Assembly (NCBI GenBank): GCA_014359885.1 | Contig: JACIYN010000005.1 | Span: forward strand, 62,001-126,000 | DNA length: 64,000 nucleotides | Direction: 5' to 3' | From: Desulfacinum sp. | Lineage (GTDB): Bacteria > Desulfobacterota > Syntrophobacteria > Syntrophobacterales > DSM-9756 | Shown here: positions 40,960-48,602 of the stretch, in pieces | How positions within the stretch are numbered: position 1 is the first letter of the stretch | Layout of the letters: every line of letters begins with the position of its first letter | The notes under the pieces: model-generated | Database searches by the model: none | The model's input: only the letters and a program-made list of their open reading frames with translations | What the model was told of the DNA's origin: nothing | Program-made: the position numbers and the translations under genes

Positions 40960-41394
40960 ATGAGGATCTTTCTGGGCCTATTCCTTACCTTCTTGGCGTT
41001 GGCAACCCATCCGGTTTCTCTTTCGGCGGCTCAGCAGTCCTACAAGGTGTGCCTCTACGAGAACCCGCCACTGGTCGGACTGGATACCGACGGGCGACCT
41101 TCCGGCCTCTTCGTGGAGCTGCTGGAAGCCGTGGCCCACGCCGAAGGGTGGCAACTTCAATACCGCGAAGCCTCCTGGGCGCAGTGTCTCGAAGAACTGC
41201 GTTCCGGCACGGCGGACATCCTCCCCGTCATCGCATATTCGGAGGAACGAAGTCGAGCGTTTCTCTTTTCCAGCGAAACCGGATCTACGGCTAGACCAAC
41301 AGCCACCGCTTCCAGGTGGTGAGCACGCCCATTGCCCTCTTCCTGGTGGATGTGGATGGAAAGGTCACGGAAGGCACGCGAAGAGCTTAACGCC
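40960..41394 (+). pseudogene. Broken periplasmic solute-binding (SBP_bac_3-like) gene
   Basis: An ATG at 40960 behind GAGAGG opens a signal peptide (MRIFLGLFLTFLALA, then Ala-rich cleavage region) and the start of a type-3 solute-binding domain (VCLYENPPLVGLDTDGRPSG, LRSGTADILPVIAYSEERSR). The frame is coherent to FLFSSET (about residue 106) and then ends in unrelated sequence at 41322. A different frame continues with SHRFQVVSTPIALFLVDVDG to a stop near 41394. This looks like the 5' remnant of a larger binding protein or sensor kinase. The 3' boundary is approximate. Confidence 0.65.
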
Positions 41395-41775
41395 ATCCCC
41401 GAGGAGGCGGTGATCGGGTCTTCTCCGGATTTTTCCGGGCTTTACGGCGGCACCAATCCCATCGTCCCGGCACTCCTCCTTCGGATGGATCCGGACGAAA
41501 TAGAGAAAAGATATGCCGGGCAAGGCATTGGGCGGTATTCGATCCATCCTGAAGGGATCCGGACATCCGCCGCTTCCAAATCGGAGACCGAATGAGGCAC
41601 GTGAGAGTGATAGCTGGGCGCCCTGGAGACGAACGCGGGCGAGTCGTGGGGGAGATCCAATACGGCAGGGCCGCCTGTTTGCCGGTTCGGGCATAGGAGC
41701 CCCCATCACGGGCAGGCCATGACAACGAAGAGTGCGATGCACCCTTGAGAAGCGGAAGGTTCGGCCTGGAGCCAT
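41395..41775. other. Non-coding or decayed sequence before the tRNA-Pro terminator
   Basis: No open frame here is convincing. Bases 41701-41745 resemble the left part and left flank of the 95-bp foldback family at 1381-1425, in degraded form. Confidence 0.5.
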
Positions 41776-41809
41776 AAAAAAAACCGCCCGGTTTCCCGGG
41801 CGGTTTTTT
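41776..41809 (-). terminator. Intrinsic terminator of tRNA-Pro
   Basis: CCGCCCGG and CCGGGCGG form an 8-bp stem with loop TTTC, flanked by runs of A and T. On the minus strand the T-run follows the stem directly downstream of tRNA-Pro. The symmetric A/T flanks make it potentially bidirectional. Confidence 0.88.
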
Positions 41810-41818
41810 GGCGACTTC

Positions 41819-41895
41819 TGGTCGGGACGACTGGATTTGAACCAGCGACCTCTGCGTCCCGAACGCAGCGCTCTACCAAACTGAGCCACGTCCCG
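41819..41895 (-). tRNA. tRNA-Pro, anticodon CGG
   Basis: Reverse-strand cloverleaf: acceptor CGGGACG/CGTCCCG, D-arm GCTC/GAGC, anticodon stem CTGCG/CGCAG with loop TTCGGGA (anticodon CGG) and T-arm GCTGG-TTCAAAT-CCAGT. Discriminator A and an encoded CCA complete it. Confidence 0.96.
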
Positions 41896-41907
41896 ACCGA
41901 CGGAGCC

Positions 41908-41936
41908 CTTCTAGCAAAAAAGAGTTTTCCTGTCCA
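41908..41936 (-). promoter_or_regulatory. Candidate sigma-70 promoter of tRNA-Pro
   Basis: On the minus strand TGGACA (41931-41936) and TAGAAG (41908-41913) are 17 bp apart, 12 bp before the tRNA 5' end. The -35 matches 5 of 6 and the -10 matches 4 of 6 consensus positions. The short distance to the mature end is tolerable but tight. Confidence 0.55.
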
Positions 41937-42011
41937 GTCTTTTCCCCGGCCGCCAAGAATCCCCCACACCTCATGTGGGAAAGGGAAAAATCTCCAACAC
42001 CGCCTCCCCGC

Positions 42012-42060
42012 CCATCCCCCATCACTCGTCACTCGTCACTCGTCACCCATCACTCCCCTC
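42012..42060. repeat. Degenerate CATCACTCGTCAC simple repeat
   Basis: Tandem CACTCGT-type units of the family also seen at 9611-9648, 51097-51170 and 53197-53224, here upstream of uvrC. Confidence 0.65.
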
Positions 42061-42153
42061 CCCTTCTCCGACTCCCCTGGAAGTGTTATAGATGCGGCGC
42101 CACGGTTCCGGCATGGCAAAGATCCGCTCCCAACGCTTCAGGACAGACCGGGC

Positions 42154-44067
42154 ATGAAAGAACACGAACCCGACAGGAAAGACAAAAAGCTTCAGCCGCA
42201 GGAATCAAGGAGCCTTCCCCATGACGGGGCCGATGAACGGCGCCTGTGGGTGGATCTCGAGACCATTCCGCATCTTCCCGGCGTGTACCTCTTCAAGGCC
42301 CCCACGGGACAGGTGCTCTACGTGGGGAAGGCCCGCGACCTGCGAAAGCGGGTAGCCAGCTACTTCCGTCCGGAACAGACTCTTCCCCTCAAGACCCAGG
42401 CCCTGGTCCGCCGGGCTTCCGACCTGGATTTCGTGGTGACCCGAACGGAAAAGGAAGCGCTCCTTCTGGAATCGAGCCTCATCAAGCGGCATCGGCCGCG
42501 CTACAACGTGATCCTCCGGGACGACAAGAACTACCCGGCTTTGCGCCTCGATCCGCGCGAACCCTTTCCGAGGCTCCAGATCGTGCGCCGGTTCCAAAAG
42601 GACGGAGCCCTCTATTTCGGTCCCTACCACTCGGCCCATTCCCTTCGGGAAACCCTGAAGGTGCTCAACCGTATCTTCCCGCTCCGCCAATGCAAGTCCA
42701 GGAAGCTGGTGCCCAGGAAAAGGCCGTGCCTCAATTATTCCTTGGGCCGGTGTCTGGCAGCGTGCGCCGGCAAGGTGACGGAACAGGAATATGGGCGGGT
42801 GGTGGACGAGGTGGTCCTTTTCCTGCGGGGCAAGACGGATCGGCTCCAGGAAAAGTTGCGGGCGGGCATGCGGGAGGCCTCGGAGGCTCTGGATTTCGAA
42901 CGGGCCGCCCTCTACAGGGATCGACTTCGGGCGGTGGAGGAAATGCTGGAAGCCCAGGTGGTGGTGTCCGACCGCCTGGAGGACCAGGACGTGGTGGGCC
43001 TGCACTTTCAGGAGGATTCCGCGGAAATCGTCCTCCTTTTCGTCCGGCACGGCGCCATCGTGGGACAACGCGGCTACTCCTTCCGCGATCCATCGGAGGG
43101 CCCGGAGGAACTTCTGGGGGCCTTTCTCCAGCAGTTCTACGCCGACGGGAGGCTCATCCCCCGCGAGATCCTGGTTCCGATGCTTCCTTCCGGCCATGAG
43201 GTCCTCGGCGAGTGGCTCTCCGATACAGCCGGGCGCAAGGTCCGCCTCTGGGCGGCCCAAAGGGGAAGCCGCCGGGCCCTGCTGGATCTGGCCCAACGGA
43301 ACGCCGAGGAGCGAGCCAAGGCCCGCTCCGGGGAGTCCACCGACCTGTCGGCCGTCTTGGAGGCGCTTCAGGACCTGCTTCGCCTGCCCCGGTTACCGCA
43401 CACCATCGCCTGCGTGGACATCTCCAACATGCAGGGCCGCCATGCCGTGGGTTCCGTGGTGGTCTTTGCCGGCGGCCACCCCCGCCACGGGGATTATCGC
43501 CGGTTCCGGATCCGCACCAAGATGGAGCCCGACGACCCGGCCATGATGGCGGAAACGGTGGAGCGTCTCCTGGAAAAGGAAAAACCGCTGGCCCGCCGCC
43601 TGGACCTTCTCCTGCTCGACGGCGGCAAAGGCCAGCTCAACCGCATCCTGGCCCTGCTGGACGACAAGGGCTGGCGCGACCGGCTTCCGGTGGCGGCCTT
43701 TGCCAAGGAAAGGGAAAAGGACCTGGGCCAAGAGGGCCGGGGACTCTACGAGAAGGTGTACCTACCGGGACGAAAGAACCCGCTCTTCCTGACCCGCCAT
43801 CCGGAGGTGCTCCATCTTTTGCAAAGGATCCGCGACGAGGCGCACCGCTACGCCGTTTCCGGCTACCATCGCCGCCACCAAAAGGAACTCTTGTCCTCGG
43901 AGCTGGACCGCATTCCCGGGGTGGGTCCCAGGAGAAGACAGGCCCTGCTCCGGCACTTCGGCGATGTGGAGGCCATCCGACGCGCCGGTGTGGAAAAACT
44001 GGCCGGCGTGCCCGGCATGCCGCGTCCCCTGGCGGAAAAGATCCACGCCTATTTCCATGAAAGCTGA
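42154..44067 (+). CDS. uvrC: Excinuclease ABC subunit C
   Basis: The product is 637 residues. The GIY-YIG nuclease domain (about 30-115: LPGVYLFKAPTGQVLYVGKA) is followed by the Cys-rich linker LNYSLGRCLAACAGKV and a UVR motif (about 225-260). The RNase H-like domain contains ACVDISNMQGRHAVGSVVVF and LLLLDGGKGQLNR. Tandem helix-hairpin-helix motifs close the protein (IPGVGPRRRQALLRHFG). UvrC makes both incisions in nucleotide excision repair. The first 25 residues are non-conserved, so an internal start is possible. Confidence 0.96.
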   Translation: MKEHEPDRKDKKLQPQESRSLPHDGADERRLWVDLETIPHLPGVYLFKAPTGQVLYVGKARDLRKRVASYFRPEQTLPLKTQALVRRASDLDFVVTRTEKEALLLESSLIKRHRPRYNVILRDDKNYPALRLDPREPFPRLQIVRRFQKDGALYFGPYHSAHSLRETLKVLNRIFPLRQCKSRKLVPRKRPCLNYSLGRCLAACAGKVTEQEYGRVVDEVVLFLRGKTDRLQEKLRAGMREASEALDFERAALYRDRLRAVEEMLEAQVVVSDRLEDQDVVGLHFQEDSAEIVLLFVRHGAIVGQRGYSFRDPSEGPEELLGAFLQQFYADGRLIPREILVPMLPSGHEVLGEWLSDTAGRKVRLWAAQRGSRRALLDLAQRNAEERAKARSGESTDLSAVLEALQDLLRLPRLPHTIACVDISNMQGRHAVGSVVVFAGGHPRHGDYRRFRIRTKMEPDDPAMMAETVERLLEKEKPLARRLDLLLLDGGKGQLNRILALLDDKGWRDRLPVAAFAKEREKDLGQEGRGLYEKVYLPGRKNPLFLTRHPEVLHLLQRIRDEAHRYAVSGYHRRHQKELLSSELDRIPGVGPRRRQALLRHFGDVEAIRRAGVEKLAGVPGMPRPLAEKIHAYFHES

Positions 44068-44135
44068 CGGTGCGGCGAAAGCGGCGATTTCGGGCAGTCG
44101 CGCCTTTGGACGCTCCCACACAAGGAATCCGTCCG

Positions 44136-44669
44136 TCATTTCGACTCGGGATCGGGATCGGCGGGAACGAGCCGGAGGAGTCGTTCTCCCAGCTTCCGAA
44201 GTTCCGGGTCGGAAAGGGACTGCAGCAGCTTCTCCTCCTCATGGGTCAGAGGCCGAAGGGTCGGCTTTTTCCGGCGCCGGGTGCGCCTCTTGGACTGGAG
44301 TTTTTGCAGCCGCCGGTAGTTGGCATCCAGCTCGGGATTGAGATCCTCCACTTCGCCCACCCGTATGGAGATCTCCCGGACCACCACCTTCCCCCACAGG
44401 GCATTGATCCTCTCGCGCAAAGCTTCCTTGTTGATCTCCAGGTGGTGTTTCCAAACGCCGTCCCGAGCCACGATGACCAGGCGCCCGTTCTTGAGGGACC
44501 TTGGAACCGTATGCCGGGCCACGGGCTCCCCCACCAAGTCCTTCCAATCGCCCAGCGGGTTGGAAGCGAAGGAGGGATGCCGGGAAAGCACCTCTTTTAC
44601 GAAGGCCCGGAGCGGCTCCGCGCTCCGGGTTCCCGGGGACTTGTTTTCTTCCATGGGGCCCCGTTCCAT
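44136..44669 (-). CDS. DUF721 (DciA-like) protein
   Basis: The product is 177 residues. The central DUF721 domain (about 15-115) includes WKDLVGEPVARHTVPRSLKNGRLVIVARDGVWKHHLE in two conserved stretches and INALWGKVVVREISIRVG. A Lys/Arg-rich segment and a helical tail follow. DciA-type members load or assist the replicative helicase DnaB in bacteria lacking DnaC. The ATG at 44669 (with GGAGG and AAAGGA upstream) or at 44654 could be used. Replication role is inferred from the family. Confidence 0.78.
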   Translation of the reverse strand: MERGPMEENKSPGTRSAEPLRAFVKEVLSRHPSFASNPLGDWKDLVGEPVARHTVPRSLKNGRLVIVARDGVWKHHLEINKEALRERINALWGKVVVREISIRVGEVEDLNPELDANYRRLQKLQSKRRTRRRKKPTLRPLTHEEEKLLQSLSDPELRKLGERLLRLVPADPDPESK

Positions 44670-44702
44670 GTTCCTTTGAACCTCCGCGTGCCCTTGCGGC
44701 GA

Positions 44703-44731
44703 TTGACACGACCGTGCGGCTGTGCTATGGA
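44703..44731 (+). promoter_or_regulatory. Sigma-70-type promoter of tRNA-Arg
   Basis: Perfect TTGACA (44703-44708), a 17-bp spacer and TATGGA (44726-44731) lie 22 bp before the mature tRNA. The divergent DUF721 gene starts only 34 bp to the left. Confidence 0.82.
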
Positions 44732-44753
44732 CGGTCTGCTTTTTCTCGTCCCG

Positions 44754-44830
44754 GCCCCCGTAGCTCAGGAGGATAGAGCACAGGATTCCTAATCCTGGTG
44801 TCGCAGGTTCGAATCCTGCCGGGGGCACCA
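44754..44830 (+). tRNA. tRNA-Arg, anticodon CCT
   Basis: Acceptor GCCCCCG/CGGGGGC, D-arm GCTC/GAGC, anticodon stem CAGGA/TCCTG with loop TTCCTAA (anticodon CCT, reading AGG), T-arm GCAGG-TTCGAAT-CCTGC, discriminator A and encoded CCA. Confidence 0.96.
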
Positions 44831-44852
44831 TCCACTCCAGCCTTTCAGGGAC

Positions 44853-45233
44853 TTATTTCTTACCCAAGGCGCTGGTCAGCGCACCCAGCAATTCATCGGG
44901 AGTAAAGGGCTTGGGAAGCAGCACGGAGGCCCCCTTGCGGTAGCCCTCCCGGATGGTTTCCGGCGTGGAAAAGCCCGTCATCATCACGATGGGAAGATCC
45001 GGGCGCTCCTTCAGGACCCGTTCGACCAGGTGCATCCCGTCCCGGCGCGGCATCTTGAGGTCCACCAGGATCGCCCGGAAGCTCCGGCCGGGAAGGATCT
45101 CCAGCGCCTCGTCCACCGAGGAAGCGAGCACCACCCCGTAGCCCTCTCCCTCCAGGACCATCCGACAGCTTTGAAGCACGATGGGATCGTCGTCCACCAC
45201 CAAAATCATCGCCTTTTCATTCACGGTCATCAT
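44853..45233 (-). CDS. Single-domain response regulator (CheY-like receiver)
   Basis: The product is 126 residues forming one receiver domain. The acidic pocket is MILVVDDDP, the phospho-acceptor is Asp 58 in ILVDLKMPRRDG, and the switch Thr and Lys are in VMMTGFS and LLPKPFTPDEL. It has no output domain. It overlaps the end of the upstream kinase gene by 17 bp, so the two are translationally coupled and very likely partners. It could act as a phosphate relay or as a protein-binding regulator. Confidence 0.92.
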   Translation of the reverse strand: MMTVNEKAMILVVDDDPIVLQSCRMVLEGEGYGVVLASSVDEALEILPGRSFRAILVDLKMPRRDGMHLVERVLKERPDLPIVMMTGFSTPETIREGYRKGASVLLPKPFTPDELLGALTSALGKK

Positions 45234-47211
45234 CCCGTTCCAGAGGCAGCCACACGGTAAAGGTGCTCCCCCTACCGGGTGCGCTGTTCACGAAGATCCG
45301 GCCTCCGTGCCGCGCCACGATTCCGTAGGAAACCGACAGGCCCAGACCCGTTCCTTTCCCCACCTCCTTGGTGGTGAAGAAGGGATCGAAGAGCTTGCCC
45401 ATGTGTTCCTCCGGAATGCCGCAGCCGGTGTCCAGCACGCTCACGCTCACCCCCGGTCTTTCCCGTCCGTCGCGGTCGGGGCGACTCTCCGTGCGGCTCG
45501 ACACCGTAACGGTCCCGCCGGCCTCGGTGGCGTCCAGGGCGTTGATGAGAAGATTCATGAAGACCCCGCGCATCTGCTCCGGATCCACCACCAGCGGGGG
45601 AAGCGACTCGGCAAGGAGACAGTTCAACTCCACTCCCTTGATCAGGGCCTGGTTTTCCATCAAGGCCACGGTGGAACGGACCAAGTGATTGATATCCGTC
45701 AACTCGGGATGGAGAGCCGTCTGGCGGGAAAAATCGAGCAGGCCCTTCACGATCTTTCGGACCCGTTCGGTGGCGTCGGCAATGGTCTTAAGGCCGTCGC
45801 GCACGTCCTCCGGCAGGTCCTCGCGATTCATGAGAAGGTGGCTGAAGGTGAGAACGCCCGTCAGCGGGTTGTTGATTTCATGGGCCACGCCGGCCGCCAG
45901 ACGCCCCACGCTCGCCTGTTTCTGGGCTCGAAAGAGCTTGTCTTCCGTTTCCTGGCGCTGCCGGTTTTCCCGCTCCCGAATGGACGCCAGCATGTCCTTG
46001 AAGGTCTTCTGAAGCACGCCCAATTCGGACTCGGAAACGGGCTCGATCTTGGGGGAAAGATTTCCCTGGCTGACCTGCCGGGCGGCTTCGATGAGCTGGT
46101 GCACCGGCCACATGATCCTTCGTTCCAACACGGACCCCACCACAATGGCCGTGGTGATCCCGAGAAGGCTCATGGCGAAGAAGGTGAGCAGGGCCTTGTT
46201 TCTCACGTCCACGTAAGGCCTTTCGGGAATTCCCACGTAGAGCATCCCGATGCGCTCCCCCGTCACCGCGTCCACCAAGGGCTCGTAGGACGTCATGAAC
46301 CAGTCGCGCACCACCAGGGCACGGCCCACCCAGCGCCGCCCTTCCTCCAGCACACGCCGGGCCACTTCCGCCTGAGCCCGGGTGCCGTGGGCCCGGGACC
46401 CGTCCGGCAGGGTCACGTTGGTGGCGATGCGAAGATCCCGGAGGAAGACGGTCACCGTCCCGTCGGGGCCTCCCCCTTTGTCCCGACGAAAGACCGTGTC
46501 CCGGATATGGTCCACCAGGTTTATGTTGCCGTTGACCAGAACGGCCCCGTAGGCCGCTCCCACGAAGGAACCACCTCGAAAGACGGGGACGGCCGCCCCC
46601 AGGAGCACCCCTTCCTCCACAAAAAACGGCTCCCCGTTCGGTTCCCCCCGCCCCTCCTGTGGAATGGACACGACGGGAACCCGCGCCCGATGGGCGAGAA
46701 CCGGGTTTTCTTGGGCCAGCCACTTGGCGGGAAGGACCACGGCGCCGGCCACCTCCGTTTGGTCTCGGAGCACCGGGCCCACGAAGGGGTGATCACCGTA
46801 GTCGGCTGAAACGGGAAACGGATCGGGACCGATCCGAGCCACCACCCGACCATTTCCATCCACCATGCCGCACAGGTCCAGATCCGCCGCCCGGGCCAGG
46901 TTTTCCAAAAGGCGCAGCAGCCGGGCCGGTTGGTCCTCCTCCGCGGAGCCGCTCCAACCCGTACCGGCCAGAGCCGCTGCCAGCCCCAGCCGGACCCGGC
47001 GCACCTCGTCGTCCACCATGAGGCGGGCGGCGTTCAGGTCCGTTTCGATTCGCCCGGAGACTTCCCCCACGTAGGCCTGGTACAGAAGGTGGGCCCCCAC
47101 GATGAGGGACGTCACGCCCACCAGAAAGGAAACCCCCAGGAAGCTCACGATGAGCTTGGTTCGCGTCTTTTTCAACAGCTGCACGAATGCATATCTCCCC
47201 ATTATGGTCAT
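45217..47211 (-). CDS. Cache-HAMP sensor histidine kinase
   Basis: The product is 664 residues. A membrane helix (about 20-45) and a second (about 330-355) enclose a Cache-type periplasmic sensor. Its second half reads WFMTSYEPLVDAVTGERIGMLYVGIP. HAMP (about 355-410), HisKA with the phospho-His near 439 in VAHEINNPLTGVLTF, and HATPase_c (FDPFFTTKEVGKGTGLGLSVSYG) follow. It probably phosphorylates the single-domain receiver encoded immediately downstream. The signal is unknown. The region upstream contains degenerate simple repeats. Confidence 0.92.
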   Translation of the reverse strand: MTIMGRYAFVQLLKKTRTKLIVSFLGVSFLVGVTSLIVGAHLLYQAYVGEVSGRIETDLNAARLMVDDEVRRVRLGLAAALAGTGWSGSAEEDQPARLLRLLENLARAADLDLCGMVDGNGRVVARIGPDPFPVSADYGDHPFVGPVLRDQTEVAGAVVLPAKWLAQENPVLAHRARVPVVSIPQEGRGEPNGEPFFVEEGVLLGAAVPVFRGGSFVGAAYGAVLVNGNINLVDHIRDTVFRRDKGGGPDGTVTVFLRDLRIATNVTLPDGSRAHGTRAQAEVARRVLEEGRRWVGRALVVRDWFMTSYEPLVDAVTGERIGMLYVGIPERPYVDVRNKALLTFFAMSLLGITTAIVVGSVLERRIMWPVHQLIEAARQVSQGNLSPKIEPVSESELGVLQKTFKDMLASIRERENRQRQETEDKLFRAQKQASVGRLAAGVAHEINNPLTGVLTFSHLLMNREDLPEDVRDGLKTIADATERVRKIVKGLLDFSRQTALHPELTDINHLVRSTVALMENQALIKGVELNCLLAESLPPLVVDPEQMRGVFMNLLINALDATEAGGTVTVSSRTESRPDRDGRERPGVSVSVLDTGCGIPEEHMGKLFDPFFTTKEVGKGTGLGLSVSYGIVARHGGRIFVNSAPGRGSTFTVWLPLERDDDRE

Positions 47212-47347
47212 TCACCCCTATCCCCTACCCCCTATCCCTCACGACCCCTTACGTTCCCAGCCCTGGGATGGTATGCTTGGAACCTTCCGGGCCCCTCGCC
47301 CGGCGCGCCATGGGGGTTGAGGACACAACTCGAGGCGAGAGTATCCC

Positions 47348-48073
47348 ATGAAAGACGCAACCGCCGCAACTTTTCAGGAACACACCATCGCCATCTGCCG
47401 GCCCCTGGTGCACGAAATCAACAACGCGCTCACGGGGGTCCTCACCTTTTCCAAACTGGCCGCGCGAAAGGCTTCCGGAAGCGAGCTTCTCCCTCGGGAA
47501 TTTGCGGAGCTGATGGCTCGGTTGGAAGCGAGCGCCCAGCGGTCGGCGGCCCTGGCCAAGGCCCTTCTCCAATGCTTGCCCAAGGCCCCCTTGGCCTGGG
47601 AGCCGGTGGACCTGACCGCTCTGGTGGAAAAGTCGTTGACGGACCCTTCTCCCCTTCCGAACCCTTCGGCCGCCGCTTCTTTTCGAGTGGATCTGGACCT
47701 GCCCCACGAACCGGTTGCGATCACGGCCTGTCCAGACCTGTTGTGCCAAGCCCTGAGGGCCCTGGTCGCCAACGCCGTGGAGGCCGCCCTGGACGCCCTC
47801 TCGACGCGCCCTCCCCGGATCGGGGTGCGGCTGCGTACCGCCGAAGGGGCCGCCCGGATCCGGGTGGAAGACTCGGGACCTGGAATTCCCCGGGATTTGG
47901 GGGAGCGGATCTTTGATCCCTTTGTGACGACGAAGGCCGCTCCGGACCATTTGGGCTTGGGTCTCCATGTGGCGCGTGCAGCGGCCCGCCTGCATGGCGG
48001 GGACGTCCACCTGGAATCCGCCCATGAGACCGGCTCCCGGTTCGTCCTGCGGATCCCCTTGGAGGCGCCCTAA
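47348..48073 (+). CDS. Soluble histidine kinase without a sensor domain
   Basis: The product is 241 residues and consists only of HisKA (CRPLVHEINNALTGVLTFSK near the N-terminus) and HATPase_c (RVEDSGPGIPRDLGERIFDP, FVTTKAAPDHLGLGLHVARA). No membrane helix or PAS/GAF/Cache module precedes the His. Its H-box region resembles that of the divergent membrane kinase at 45217-47211, suggesting common origin. It lies upstream of the NtrC-type regulator at 48603, a possible partner. The stop codon abuts a foldback element. Confidence 0.88.
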   Translation: MKDATAATFQEHTIAICRPLVHEINNALTGVLTFSKLAARKASGSELLPREFAELMARLEASAQRSAALAKALLQCLPKAPLAWEPVDLTALVEKSLTDPSPLPNPSAAASFRVDLDLPHEPVAITACPDLLCQALRALVANAVEAALDALSTRPPRIGVRLRTAEGAARIRVEDSGPGIPRDLGERIFDPFVTTKAAPDHLGLGLHVARAAARLHGGDVHLESAHETGSRFVLRIPLEAP

Positions 48074-48290
48074 GAGGCTTTCCGAAAACGTCGCGGACGA
48101 TCTCTTTTTTCGTAGCGCAGCCCTTGAGGGCTGCGGAAGAACCCCCGGGCGTTGGATGGACCGTCGCGTACTTTCGGTCGTTTCATGGGCTTACGACGAC
48201 CCTTTCCCGCGGGGCTAAAGCCCCGCGGCCACGAGGATGACCAAGATTCCTCGGCCTTGTAAGTCGGAGAACCATTGTCGGACAAGCTCC
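48074..48290 (+). repeat. MITE-like foldback element, copy 3 (about 217 bp)
   Basis: Begins right after the kinase stop codon. Terminal inverted repeats are GAGGCTTTCCGAAAACG at left and CATTGTCGGACAAGCTCC at right. Internal hairpins are GCAGCCC-TTGA-GGGCTGC (48117-48134) and CCGCGGGGC-TAAA-GCCCCGCGG (48207-48228), the same order as in copy 2. Confidence 0.78.
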
Positions 48291-48354
48291 TGGGGGCGAA
48301 TCGGGGGTAATGGGAAACCCCACCGGAGCGCTTCTCTTGGGATGGGGCCCCGAA

Positions 48355-48462
48355 GGGCGGGCGTAAAGCCCGCCCCTACAAGACCTCCGTCATGATGGTG
48401 ACCATGCCCGCCTTCATCAAGAGCGCACTGGCCCCCGGGAGGGGCGGGTTTTACCCCCGCCC
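48355..48462. repeat. Paired hairpin module, long-spacer copy
   Basis: GGGCGGGC-GTAAA-GCCCGCCC (48355-48375) and GGGCGGG-N6-CCCGCCC-type (48441-48462) are separated by about 65 bp. The enclosed DNA differs from the cargo of the copies at 34927 and 53258. Confidence 0.7.
48383..48421 (+). pseudogene. 39-bp fragment resembling the YeiH-family exporter gene
   Basis: Matches 63829-63867 inside the exporter gene at 37 of 39 positions. In frame it would encode TSVMMVTMPAFIK against TSIMMVAMPAFIK. It has no start, no stop and no further similarity on either side, and it lies between the two hairpins of a repeat module. Confidence 0.7.
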
Positions 48463-48502
48463 ACAAATCGAGTGCTGATAAGGCAAGAACCGCGTGGTTT
48501 GG

Positions 48503-48537
48503 GTGAAAGAGAACCGCCAATGAACGCAAATGGACGC
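48503..48537 (-). repeat. 35-bp dispersed repeat, copy 1
   Basis: The reverse complement matches 53489-53523 at 33 of 35 positions (core TTTGCGTTCATT). A 16-bp end fragment recurs at 50392-50407. Confidence 0.8.
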
Positions 48538-48602
48538 CAATGGAAACGGGTGAATGGGGAAGCGGCGAGTCTCGCCGTGACCGTCAATCGGAGGCTGATC
48601 CC

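Larger units (their letters stand above)
48074..48602. other. Intergenic repeat island
   Basis: About 530 bp between the sensorless kinase and the NtrC-type regulator with no gene. It holds a MITE-like element, a paired hairpin module enclosing an exporter gene fragment, and a 35-bp dispersed repeat. Confidence 0.75.

Noticed and set aside
42012-42060. Possible CRISPR-like array in the tandem CACTCGTCAC units
   Set aside because: Units are 7-10 bp with no spacers and no cas genes; it is a simple repeat.
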